This document shows, in pieces, positions 37,001 to 49,193 of a stretch of 64,000 bases of DNA (the stretch's first letter is position 1; each line of letters begins with the position of its first letter). Position numbers and translations under genes: made by a program. Source of the stretch: Cherax quadricarinatus (Eukaryota > Arthropoda > Malacostraca > Decapoda > Parastacidae); the NCBI RefSeq assembly GCF_038502225.1, contig NW_027195543.1:64501-128500 (forward strand), given 5' to 3'. The notes beneath the pieces were generated by a model. The model was not told the origin of the DNA, ran no database searches, and was given only the letters and a program-made list of their open reading frames with translations.

Positions 37001-40000
37001 GATACAGGGCAGACCACAGCTGATACAGGGCAGACCACTACTGATACAGAGCAGACCACTACTGATACAGGGCAGACCACTACTGATACAGGGAAGATCA
37101 CTACTGATACAGGGCAGACCACTACTGATGCAGGGCAGACCACTACTGATACAGGGCAGACCACTACTGATACAGGGCAGACCACTACTGATACAGGGCA
37201 GATCACTACTGATACAGGGCAGACCACTACTGTTACAGGGCAGACCACTACTGATACAGAGCAGACCACTACTGATACAGGGCAGACCATTACTGATACA
37301 GGGCAGATCACTACTGATACAGGGCAGACCACTACTGATACAGAGCAGACCACTACTGATACAGGGCAGACCATTACTAATACAGGGCAGACCACTACTG
37401 TTACAGGGCAGACCACTACTGATACAGAGCAGACCACTACTGATACAGGGCAGACCATTACTGATACAGGGCAGATCACTACTGATACAGGGCAGATCAC
37501 TACTGATACATAGCAGATCACTACTGATACAGAGCAGATCACTACTGATACAGAGCAGATCACTACTGATACATGGCAGATCACTACTGATACAGGACAG
37601 ATCATTACTGATACAGGGCAGATCACTACTGATACATGACAGACACTACTGATAGAGTGCAGATCACTACTGATACATAGCAGATCACTACTGATACAGA
37701 GCAGATCACTATTGATACAGGGCAGATCTCTGCTGATAGAGAGAAGGTCACTACTGATACATGGCAGATCACTACTGATACAGAGCAGATCACTACTGAT
37801 ACATAGCAGATCACTACTGATACAAGGCAGATCTCTGCTGATAGAGAGAAGGTCACTACTGATACAGAGCAGATCACTACTGATACAGAGCAGACCACTA
37901 CTGATACATAGCAGATCACTACTGATACAAGGCAGATCGCTGCTGATAGAGAGAAGGTCACTACTGATACATAGCAGATCACTACTGATACAGGGCAGAT
38001 CACTATTGGTACACAACAGATCACTACTGACACAGAGCAGATCACAGTTGATACTGAGCAGATAACTACTGATACAGGGCAGATCACTATTGGTACACAA
38101 CAGATCACTATTGATACAGAGCAGATCACGACTGATACATAGCAGATCACTACTGATACAAATCAGATCTCTGCTGATAGAGAGAAGGTCACTACTGATA
38201 CAGGGAAGATTACTACTGATACAGAGCAGATCACTACTGATTAGAGCAGGTCACTATGGATACAGGGCAGATCACTACTGATACAGTGCAGGTCACTACT
38301 GATTAGAGCAGGTCACTATGGATAAAGGGCAGATCACTACTGATACAGAGCAGATCACTATTGATACAGAGCAGATCACTACTGATACAGAGCAGATCAC
38401 TACTGATACAGAGCAGATCACTACTGATACAGAGCAGATCACTACTGATACAGAGCAGATCACTACTGATACAGAGCAGATCACTACTGATACAGAGCGG
38501 ATCACTACTGATACATTGCGGATCACTACTGATACAGAGCAGATCACTACTGATACAGAGCAGATCACTACTGATACAGAGCAGATCACTACTGATACAG
38601 TGAAGATCACTACTGATAAGAGCAGATCACTATGGATGCAGGACAGATCACTACTGACACAGGGCAGATCACTACTGATACTGGACAAATCACTAGTGAC
38701 ACTGTGCAGATCACTACCGTTACAGAGCAGATCACTATTGACACATGGCAGATCACTACTGATACAGGACAGATCACTACTGATACCGAGAAGGTCACTA
38801 CTGTTATAAAGCAGATCACTACTGATACAGAGCAGATCACTACTGATAGAGGGCAGATCACTACTGATAGAGGGCAGATCACTACTGGTACACAATAGAT
38901 CACTACTGATACATGGCAGATCACTACTGATACAGGGCAGATCACTACTGATTCAGAACAGATCACTACTGATACAGAGGGCACTACTTATTCACAGCAG
39001 ATCACTACTGATACAGAGCAGATCAATACTGATAGAGGGCAGATCAATACTGATAGAGAGCAGATCATTACTGATACAGATCAGATCACTAATGATTCAG
39101 GACAGATCGCTACTGATACAGAGAAGGTCTTTACTTATACAGAGCAGATCACTACTGATACTGGGCAGATCACTACTGATATAGGGCAGATTACTACTTG
39201 TACAGAGAAGGTCACTACTGATACAGGGCAGATCCCTACTGATATAATGCAGATCACTAATGATACAGAGCAGATCACTACTGATTCAGAGCAGATCACT
39301 ACTGATACAGAGCAGATCACTACTGTTAGAGTGCTGACCACTACTGATACAGAGCAGATCACTACTGATGCAGAGCAGATCACTACTGATACAGAGCAGA
39401 TCACTACTGATACAGTGAAGATCACTACTGATACATAGCAGATCGCTACTGATTCCTAGAAGGTCACTACTTATATAGGGCAGATCGCTACTGATACAGT
39501 GCAGACCACTACTGATAAGAGCAGATCACTTTGGATGCAGGACAGATCACTTCTGATACATGGCAGATCGCTACTTATACAGGAAAATTCACTACTGACA
39601 CAGGGCAGATAACTACCGTTACAGTGCAGATCACTACTGATACAGAGCAGATCACTTCTGATATAGGGCAGATCACCAATGATACAGAGCCCATCACTGC
39701 TGATACATAGCAGATTACTACTGATACATAGCAGATCACTACTGATACATAGCAGATCACTACTGATACAGAGCAGATCACTTCTGATACATAGCAGATC
39801 ACTACTGATACAGAGCAGATCACTTCTGATACATAGCAGATCACTACTGATACATATCAGATCACTACTGATAGGTGGCAGATCACTACTGATACATAGC
39901 AGATCACTACTGATACATAGCAGATCAGTATTGATACAGGGCAGTTCACTACTGATACAGGGCAGTTCACTACTGATACAGGGCAGATCACTACTGATAC

Positions 40001-40470
40001 AGGGCAGATCACTGCTGATACAGAGCAGATCACTACTGATGCAGAGCTGATCACTACTGATGCAGAGCAGATAACTACTTATACAGAGCAGATCACTTCT
40101 GATGCAGAGCTGATCACTACTGATGCTGGGCAGATCACTACTGATACATGGAAGATTACTACTGATGCAGAGCAGATCACTTTTGATACAGAGCAGATCT
40201 CTACAGATACAGGGCAGATCACTACTGATACAGGGCAGATCACTACTGATACAGTGCAGATCACTACTGATAAGAGCAAATCACTATGGGTACAGGACAG
40301 ATCTCTACAGATACAGGGCAGATCACTACTGATACAGAGCCGAACACTACTGATACAGGGCAGATCACTACTGATGCAGGTCAGAGCACTACTGATACAG
40401 GTCAGATCACTAATAATACAGATCAATTCACGAATGATACAGATCAGATCACTACAGATCAGACCAATAC
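34045..40470. repeat. 21-bp tandem array, about 305 copies
   Basis: The unit is about CAGATCACTACTGATACAGG plus G. The first 15 units (to about 34365) are identical, after which substitutions accumulate and the array becomes a mosaic of GAGCAGATC, GGGCAGACC and CATAGCAGATC subfamilies. A 168-bp (8-unit) block is duplicated at about 37231 and 37399. Most units keep GATC. The 21-bp period leaves several frames open on both strands (Ile-Thr-Thr-Asp-Thr-Gly-Gln and others); these are read-throughs. Confidence 0.97.
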
Positions 40471-40544
40471 TTGTCCAAAGGTTGGACAAGTACTGAAGAA
40501 TTCCTTGTATTAAGCTCCCATGATATTGTAGTGTCTGACAGATG

Positions 40545-40712
40545 TGACACTGAGGGATTGATTACCTCAAACTCCTCCTCTCCTTACCTCCTCTCTGCTT
40601 TGTATTGGACTGATGAAGCCACTGTGTGGCGAAACGTTTCCTTAATAAAGATTCTCATATGTTGCATAAGTGTGTCAATCTTCAACTTGTCGGTTTTCAA
40701 AACCATTTATCA
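40545..40712 (+). mobile_element. Penelope-type terminal fragment, second copy
   Basis: The stretch from ACTGAGGGATTGATTACCTC to GTTTTCAAAACCATTTATCA matches 10216-10384 with scattered differences. It carries an intact hammerhead-like core and no coding sequence. It sits immediately after the 21-bp array. Confidence 0.65.
40598..40650 (+). ncRNA. Hammerhead-ribozyme-like motif (copy B, core intact)
   Basis: CTGATGA (40610-40616) is followed by an extra A, stem II GCC/GGC with loop ACTGTGT, GAAA (40631-40634) and ACGT overlapping it (40634-40637), a minimal self-complementary stem III. The predicted cleavage base is T40638. Stem I forms from GGA (40607-40609) with TCC (40639-40641) and an outer CTT/AAG plus TATT/AATA helix, with bulges. 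Type I hammerheads with tiny stem III are known from Penelope-like elements. The extra A between A9 and stem II is the main departure from consensus. Confidence 0.6.
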
Positions 40713-40824
40713 CGTCTGTCAGGCATTACAGCATCATGGGATCTTGGTACAAGGAATTCTTCAATACATGCCCAGCCTTTGGCCTGAGGCAGAGTGCACG
40801 AGTGTGCCATCTATTGCCTTTTCA

Positions 40825-41479
40825 ATCTTGTGGTGTTAGCATAATATCAGAGATTTTTGAGATGACAAGATTTTGATTCTCGTTCGTGAAGAATTCATTT
40901 AGTTTGTCGACCCTTAGTCTAGGTAATGGCTCGCTGAAAACTGAGTCGAATTGCCACTTTAGTATCTCACTCATTTCTTTGCTGTCATATGTGTATGTTC
41001 CATCCCGCCTAACCATGGGCCTAATACTGAATGTTGTTTTACCCTTAGATATGGCATAAGAGAAGAATTTTTTTTTTTCAATTCCCTTTATGACTTTTAG
41101 TTTTTCCTGAGATTCTTGCCTCCAATAAGATTCCTTAAGCTTAAGTTCGATATTTGCTATTTCTCTGACCAGTGCCTCCCTTCGTATTTCAGATATATTG
41201 TTCCCTCTCAGTAGCTCTGTGATTCTTCGCCTTCGCCTGTATAGGGAGCATCTGTCTCTTTCTAGTTTACATCTTCTCTTTTTTTTTCTTAATGGCATGT
41301 CCCTTGAGTAGACCCTTGAGTAGTGCCACAGAGTTACTTTTTTCTAGGCAAAGGTTTGGATCCGTGTTGTTTATGATATGTTTCCAGCTTGATTCAGTTA
41401 GAACATGGTTGACATGTTCCCATTGTATATTTTTGTTATTAAAGTTGAATTTTGTGAAGACATCCTCATAACTGATCAA
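40825..41479 (-). pseudogene. LINE ORF2 linker fragment between endonuclease and RT (CR1/Jockey-like)
   Basis: Minus-strand frames give a Lys/Arg-rich helical segment (RDRCSLYRRRRRITELLR, then EIANIELKLKESY), followed by KKFFSYAISKGKTTFSI, a DGTYTYDSKEMSEILKWQF stretch and DSVFSEP. This is the conserved FFSYA-K ... F-SVF region preceding the RT in CR1/Jockey-type LINEs. The upstream portion (41267-41479) reads in another frame; the shift falls in the A/T run at 41278-41288. No RT catalytic motifs remain, so it is a truncated dead copy. Confidence 0.75.
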
Positions 41480-42045
41480 AAGATCGACGCAATGAATATC
41501 ATGCTGGACAAACTAAAGAAACGGCAACTATATGCCATGCAAGAACTCTATATTCCAGACAGAGAAACCCTCCCCAACCAATTAACACCACTGACTACAT
41601 CATTAATACTCCCACCCACAGAACCTTCAGAATGTCGCTCTAACAACGAGTCCGATGTTTCATCCACAAAGAGGACTTCCCAAGACCAAAGATTCTGAGC
41701 GATGTCCCTGAAGATTTAGAAAAATGGATAAGACCTGAGCCAGTCTGCGTTCGAGTCAGATAAAACCATCCTTGCTGTGGATACCTTACATATAACCAAG
41801 TAGCATCTGAAAACGTCCTATGGCAGGACACCGCCTCAGGACCAGATCAGCTGACCATCAGCTCTAGCAAGCTCCTTGAAAGAAAACGAACATCTTGCCT
41901 CCTGCGCAAAAAAATAAGGCGACAACAAAACTGTACATACTACCAAATCACTGCCATGCATTTACGCAACTTGTATAAATGTATTCCTCTGATGGGTGTT
42001 GCGTTATACCTCATCACATGAACATAATGAATAGCACAACACACA
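41480..42045. other. Unique DNA with a weak plus-strand frame
   Basis: A plus-strand frame through 41470-41698 reads DQKIDAMNIMLDKLKKRQLY and further charged residues, then breaks up in stops. I do not recognise it. It may be another decayed element, since repeats surround it. Confidence 0.35.
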
Positions 42046-42324
42046 TACACACACACACACACAAGCACCTTTATTGAAGTTCGCCAAAGTGGTTGGGCAA
42101 CTTACCTTTAATACCACCCTCCTCACCCACCACCAACACTTTTCCACATTCCATCCTTCCCTATCCTTCTTCCTCACCCAACTTACATCAGGTTAAAAAG
42201 TTTGGCACATCTAAACTCTTCTTACTCTCCTCTGCCCTCCTCTCTCCACTCACCTCTAACCACTCCCACCCTTCTGTTCTTCTTCCTCCTTTCTCCATTC
42301 TACTTCCCGTTCTCTTTTCCCTGT

Positions 42325-43402
42325 TGCTCTGGTCCCCTGTCGCCCTGATCCCCTGTTGTCCTAGTCCCCTGTTGCTATGGTCTTCTGTTGCCCTGGTCCC
42401 CTGTAGCCCTGGTCCCCTGTTGCTCTGGTCTCCTGTTGTCCTGTTCCCCTGTTGCTCTGGTCTCCTGTTGCCCTGGTTCCCTGTTGCGTTGGTCACCTCT
42501 TGCTCTGGTTCCATGTTGCCCTGGTCCCCTGTTGTCCTGGTCCCCTCTTGCTCTGTTCCTCTGTTGTCCTGGTCAACTTTTGCTCTGGTCACCTGTTGCT
42601 CTGGTCCCCTGTTGCCATGGTCCCCTGTTGCCTTGATCCCCTGTTGCCCTGGTCTCCTGTTGCCCTGGTCCCCTGTTGCTCTGGTCCTCTGTTGCCCTGG
42701 TCCCCTCTTGCCCTTGTCCCCGGTCTCCCTGATCCCCTGTTGCCCTGGTCCCCTGTTGCCCTGGTCCCCTGTTTCCCTGGTTCCCTGTTGCCCTGGTTCC
42801 CTGTTGCCCTGGTCCCCTGTTGCCCTGGTCCCCTGTTGCCCTGGTCCCCTGTTGCCCTGGTCTCCTGTTGCTCTGGTCATCTGGTGTCCTAGCCCCAGTT
42901 TCCCTGATCCCCTGTTGCCCTGTTCCCATGTTGCTCTAGTTCCCTGTTGCTCTGGTTCCTTGCCTTGGTCCCCTGCTTCCCTGGTTCACTCTTTCCCTGA
43001 TCTCCTGTTGCCCTGGTCCCATGTTGCTCTGGTCCCTGTTGCTCTGGTCCCTTGCCCTGGTCCCCTGCTGCCCTTGTCCCCTGTTGTTGTGGTCCCCAAT
43101 TGCTCTGGTCCCCTGTTGCCCTGGTCCCCTGTTGCCCTGGTCCCCTGTTGTCCTGGTCTCCTGTTGCCCTGGTCCCCTGTTGCCCTGGTCCCCTGTTGCC
43201 CTGGTCCCCTGTTGTTCTGTTCCTTTGATGCTTTGGTCCCTTGTTGCTCTTGTCCCCTGTTGCATTGGTCCCCTGTTGTTGTTGACCCCTGTTGCCCTGG
43301 TCCCCTGTTGCCCTTGTCCTCTGTTGCCCTGCTCCCTTGTTGCCCTGGTCCCCTGTTGCCCTGATCCACTGTTGCCCTGGTCCCCTGTTGCCCTGGTCCC
43401 CT
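42325..43402. repeat. 16-bp tandem array, about 67 copies
   Basis: The unit is GGTCCCCTGTTGCCCT. Variants such as GCTCT, GTCCT and TTCCC for GCCCT/GTCCC are frequent, so it is moderately diverged. It is strongly strand-asymmetric (pyrimidine-rich plus strand). The Pro/Cys/Leu frames are read-throughs. Confidence 0.96.
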
Positions 43403-46400
43403 GGATGATAACAGGAAGATGGTAAAGCTCAATGGATGATAACAGGAAGATGGTAAAGCTCACTGTATGATAATAAGAAGATGGTAAAGCTCACTGGATG
43501 ATAATAAGAAGATGGTAAAGCTCACTGGATAATAATAAGAAGATGGTAAAGCTCACTGGGTGATAACAGGAAGATGATAAAGCTCACTGGATGATGATAG
43601 GAAGATGGCAAAGCTCACTGGGTGATAATAGGAAGATGGTAAAGCTCACTGGATGATAATAGGAAGATGGTAAAGCTCACTGGGTGATAACAGGAAGATG
43701 GTAAAGCTCACTGGATGATAATAAGAAGATGGTAAAGCTCACTGGGTGATAACAGGAAGATGGTAAAGCTCACTGGGTGATAACAGGAAGATGGTAAAGC
43801 TCACTGGATGATAATAGGAAGATGGTAAAGCTCACTGGGTGATAACAGGAAGATGGTAAAGCTCACTGGATGATAATAGGAAGATGGTAAAGCTCACTGG
43901 GTGATAACAGGAAGATGGAAAAGCTCACTGGGTGATAACAGGAAGATGGTAAAGCTCACTGGGTGATAACAGGAAGATGGTAAAGCTCACTGGATGATAA
44001 TAGGAAGATGGTAAAGCTCACTGGATAATATGAAGATGGTAAAGCTCACTGGGTGATAACAGGAAGATGGTATAGCTCACTGGGTGGTAACAGGAAGATG
44101 GTAAAGCTCACTGGGTGATAACAGGAAGATGGTAAAGCTCACTGGATGATAACAGGAAGATGGTAAAGCTCACTGGATGATAACAGGAAGATGGTAAAGC
44201 TCACTGGATGATAATAGGAAGATGGTAAAGCTCACTGGGTGATAACAGGAAGATGGTAAAGCTCACTGGGTGATAACAGGAAGATGGTAAAGCTCACTGG
44301 ATGATAATAGGAAGATGGTAAAGCTCACTCGATGATAACAGGAAGATGGTAAAGCTCACTGGGTGATAACAGGAAGATGGTAAAGCTCACTGGGTGATAA
44401 CAGGAAGATGGTAAAGCTCACTGGGTGATAACAGGAAGATGGTAAAGCTCACTGGGTGATAACAGGAAGATGGTAAAGCTCACTGGATGATAATAGGAAG
44501 ATGGTAAAGCTCACTGGGTGATAACAGGAAGATGGTAAAGCTCACTGGATGATAATAGGAAGATGGTAAAGCTCACTCGATGATAACAGGAAGATGGTAA
44601 AGCTCACTGGGTGATAACAGGAAGATGGTAAAGCTCACTGGGTGACAACAGGAAGATGGTAAAGCTCACTCGATGATAATAGGAAGATGGTAAAGCTCAC
44701 TGGATGATAACAGGAAGATGGTAAAGCTCATTGGGTGATAACAGGAAGATGGTAAAGCTCACTGGATGATAATAGGAAGATGGTAAAGCTCACTCGATGA
44801 TAACAGGAAGATGGTAAAGCTCACTGGGTGATAACAGGAAGATGGTAAAGCTCACTGGGTGATAACAGGAAGATGGTAAAGCTCACTGGGTGATAACAGG
44901 AAGATGGTAAAGCTCACTCGATGATAATAGGAAGATGGTAAAGCTCACTGGATGATAACAGGAAGATGGTAAAGCTCATTGGGTGATAACAGGAAGATGG
45001 TAAAGCTCACTGGATGATAATAGGAAGATGGTAAAGCTCACTCGATGATAACAGGAAGATGGTAAAGCTCACTGGGTGATAACAGGAAGATGGTAAAGCT
45101 CACTGGGTGATAACAGGAAGATGGTAAAGCTCACTGGATGATAATAGGAAGATGGTAAAGCTCACTGGATGATAACAGGAAGATGGTAAAGCTCACTGGA
45201 TGATAATAGGAAGATGGTAAAGCTCACTGGATGATAATAGGAAGATGGTAAAGCTCACTGGATGATAATAGGAAGATGGTAAAGCTCACTGGATGATAAT
45301 AGGAAGATGGTAAAGCTCACTGGGTGATAACAGGAAGATGGTAAAGCTCACTGGGTGATAACAGGAAGATGGTAAAGCTCACTGGGTGATAACAGGAAGA
45401 TGGTAAAGCTCACTCGATGATAATAGGAAGATGGTAAAGCTCACTGGATGATAACAGGAAGATGGTAAAGCTCATTGGGTGATAACAGGAAGATGGTAAA
45501 GCTCACTGGATGATAATAGGAAGATGGTAAAGCTCACTCGATGATAACAGGAAGATGGTAAAGCTCACTGGGTGATAACAGGAAGATGGTAAAGCTCACT
45601 GGGTGATAACAGGAAGATGGTAAAGCTCACTGGATGATAATAGGAAGATGGAAAGCTCACTGGATGATAACAGGAAGATGGTAAAGCTCACTGGATGATA
45701 ATAGGAAGATGGTAAAGCTCACTGGATGATAATAGGAAGATGGTAAAGCTCACTGGATGATAATAGGAAGACGGTAAAGCTCACTGGATGATAATAGGAA
45801 AATGGTAAAGCTCACTGGATGATAATAGGAAGATGGTAAAGCTCACTGGATGATAATAGGAAGATGGTAAAGCTCACTGGATGATAACAGGAAGATGGTA
45901 AAGCTCACTGGGTGATAACAGGAAGATGGTAAAGCTCACTGGGTGATAACAGGAAGATGGTAAAGCTCACTGGATGATAATAGGAAGATGGTAAAGCTCA
46001 CTCGATGATAACAGGAAGATGGTAAAGCTCACTGGGTGATAACAGGAAGATGGTAAAGCTCACTGGGTGATAACAGGAAGATGGTAAAGCTCACTGGGTG
46101 ATAACAGGAAGATGGTAAAGCTCACTGGGTGATAACAGGAAGATGGTAAAGCTCACTGGGTGATAACAGGAAGATGGTAAAGCTCACTGGGTGATAACAG
46201 GAAGATGGTAAAGCTCACTGGATGATAATAGGAAGATGGTAAAGCTCACTGGGTGATAACAGGAAGATGGTATAGCTCACTGGATGATAACAGGAAGATG
46301 GTAAAGCTCACTGGGTGATAACAGGAAGATGGTAAAGCTCACTGGGTGATAACAGGAAGATGGTAAAGCTCACTGGGTGATAACAGGAAGATGGTAAAGC

Positions 46401-49152
46401 TCACTGGGTGATAACAGGAAGATGGTAAAGCTCACTGGGTGATAACAGGAAGATGGTAAAGCTCACTGGGTGATAACAGGAAGATGGTAAAGCTCACTGG
46501 GTGATAACAGGAAGATGGTAAAGCTCACTGGATGATAATAGGAAGATGGTAAAGCTCACTGGGTGATAACAGGAAGATGGTAAAGCTCACTGGATGATAA
46601 TAGGAAGATGGTAAAGCTCACTCGATGATAACAGGAAGATGGTAAAGCTCACTGGGTGATAACAGGAAGATGGTAAAGCTCACTGGGTGACAACAGGAAG
46701 ATGGTAAAGCTCACTCGATGATAATAGGAAGATGGTAAAGCTCACTGGATGATAACAGGAAGATGGTAAAGCTCATTGGGTGATAACAGGAAGATGGTAA
46801 AGCTCACTGGATGATAATAGGAAGATGGTAAAGCTCACTCGATGATAACAGGAAGATGGTAAAGCTCACTGGGTGATAACAGGAAGATGGTAAAGCTCAC
46901 TGGGTGATAACAGGAAGATGGTAAAGCTCACTGGGTGATAACAGGAAGATGGTAAAGCTCACTCGATGATAATAGGAAGATGGTAAAGCTCACTGGATGA
47001 TAACAGGAAGATGGTAAAGCTCATTGGGTGATAACAGGAAGATGGTAAAGCTCACTGGATGATAATAGGAAGATGGTAAAGCTCACTCGATGATAACAGG
47101 AAGATGGTAAAGCTCACTGGGTGATAACAGGAAGATGGTAAAGCTCACTGGGTGATAACAGGAAGATGGTAAAGCTCACTGGATGATAATAGGAAGATGG
47201 TAAAGCTCACTGGATGATAACAGGAAGATGGTAAAGCTCACTGGATGATAATAGGAAGATGGTAAAGCTCACTGGATGATAATAGGAAGATGGTAAAGCT
47301 CACTGGATGATAATAGGAAGATGGTAAAGCTCACTGGATGATAATAGGAAGATGGTAAAGCTCACTGGGTGATAACAGGAAGATGGTAAAGCTCACTGGG
47401 TGATAACAGGAAGATGGTAAAGCTCACTGGGTGATAACAGGAAGATGGTAAAGCTCACTCGATGATAATAGGAAGATGGTAAAGCTCACTGGATGATAAC
47501 AGGAAGATGGTAAAGCTCATTGGGTGATAACAGGAAGATGGTAAAGCTCACTGGATGATAATAGGAAGATGGTAAAGCTCACTCGATGATAACAGGAAGA
47601 TGGTAAAGCTCACTGGGTGATAACAGGAAGATGGTAAAGCTCACTGGGTGATAACAGGAAGATGGTAAAGCTCACTGGATGATAATAGGAAGATGGAAAG
47701 CTCACTGGATGATAACAGGAAGATGGTAAAGCTCACTGGATGATAATAGGAAGATGGTAAAGCTCACTGGATGATAATAGGAAGATGGTAAAGCTCACTG
47801 GATGATAATAGGAAGACGGTAAAGCTCACTGGATGATAATAGGAAAATGGTAAAGCTCACTGGATGATAATAGGAAGATGGTAAAGCTCACTGGATGATA
47901 ATAGGAAGATGGTAAAGCTCACTGGATGATAACAGGAAGATGGTAAAGCTCACTGGGTGATAACAGGAAGATGGTAAAGCTCACTGGGTGATAACAGGAA
48001 GATGGTAAAGCTCACTGGATGATAATAGGAAGATGGTAAAGCTCACTCGATGATAACAGGAAGATGGTAAAGCTCACTGGGTGATAACAGGAAGATGGTA
48101 AAGCTCACTGGGTGATAACAGGAAGATGGTAAAGCTCACTGGGTGATAACAGGAAGATGGTAAAGCTCACTGGGTGATAACAGGAAGATGGTAAAGCTCA
48201 CTGGGTGATAACAGGAAGATGGTAAAGCTCACTGGGTGATAACAGGAAGATGGTAAAGCTCACTGGATGATAATAGGAAGATGGTAAAGCTCACTGGGTG
48301 ATAACAGGAAGATGGTATAGCTCACTGGATGATAACAGGAAGATGGTAAAGCTCACTGGGTGATAACAGGAAGATGGTAAAGCTCACTGGGTGATAACAG
48401 GAAGATGGTAAAGCTCACTGGGTGATAACAGGAAGATGGTAAAGCTCACTGGGTGATAACAGGAAGATGGTAAAGCTCACTGGGTGATAACAGGAAGATG
48501 GTAAAGCTCGCTGGGTGATAACAGGAAGATGGTAAAGCTCACTGGGTGATAACAGGAAGATGGTAAAGCTCACTGGATGATAACAGGAAGATGGTAAAGC
48601 TCACTGGGTGATAACAGGAAGATGGTAAAGCTCACTGGGTGATAACAGGAAGATGGTAAAGCTCACTGGATGATAACAGGAAGATGGTAAAGCTCACTGG
48701 ATGATAACAGGAAGATGGTAAAGCTCACTGGGTGATAACAGGAAGATGGTAAAGCTCACTGGGTGATAACAGGAAGATGGTAAAGCTCACTGGGTGATAA
48801 CAGGAAGATGGTAAAGCTCACTGGGTGATAACAGGAAGATGGTAAAGCTCACTGGGTGATAACAGGAAGATGGTAAAGCTCACTGGGTGATAACAGGAAG
48901 ATGGTAAAGCTCACTGGGTGATAACAGGAAGATGGTAAAGCTCACTGGGTGATAACAGGAAGATGGTAAAGCTCACTGGATGATAACAGGAAGATGGTAA
49001 AGCTCACTGGGTGATAACAGGAAGATGGTAAAGCTCACTGGATGATAACAGGAAGATGGTAAAGCTCACTGGGTGATAACAGGAAGATGGTAAAGCTCAC
49101 TGGGTGATAACAGGAAGATGGTAAAGCTCACTGGGTGATAACAGGAAGATGT
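43403..49152. repeat. 31-bp tandem array, about 185 copies, with a nested 2,045-bp duplication
   Basis: The unit is about GGTGATAACAGGAAGATGGT followed by AAAGCTCACT and G. Alternatives are GGATGATAAC/GGATGATAAT and CGATGATAAC. Rare marks recur at exactly 2,045 bp: GGTGACAAC (44641, 46686), GATGGAAAG (45647, 47692), AAGACGGT (45769, 47814), GGAAAATGG (45797, 47842) and GTATAGCTC (46270, 48315). The interval is 66 units minus one base, the missing base being present in the marked unit. A shorter 248-bp (8-unit) repeat is nested inside. Confidence 0.97.
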
Positions 49153-49193
49153 TACGTAACAAAAATGAATTTACGAGAAATAATCATGCAGAG

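Noticed and set aside
34007..40513. Many overlapping open frames on both strands with 7-residue repeats
   Set aside because: The 21-bp unit keeps several frames free of stops. All frames show the same periodicity, so none is favoured as coding.
41405..41698. 97-residue plus-strand frame as a host exon
   Set aside because: Its first third is antisense to the LINE fragment and the rest matches nothing I recognise; stops follow immediately.
42188..43463. Gly/Thr/Gln-rich minus-strand frames resembling a structural or silk-like protein
   Set aside because: They are translations of a 16-bp DNA repeat that rotates through all frames, so equivalent frames exist throughout and none shows gene structure.
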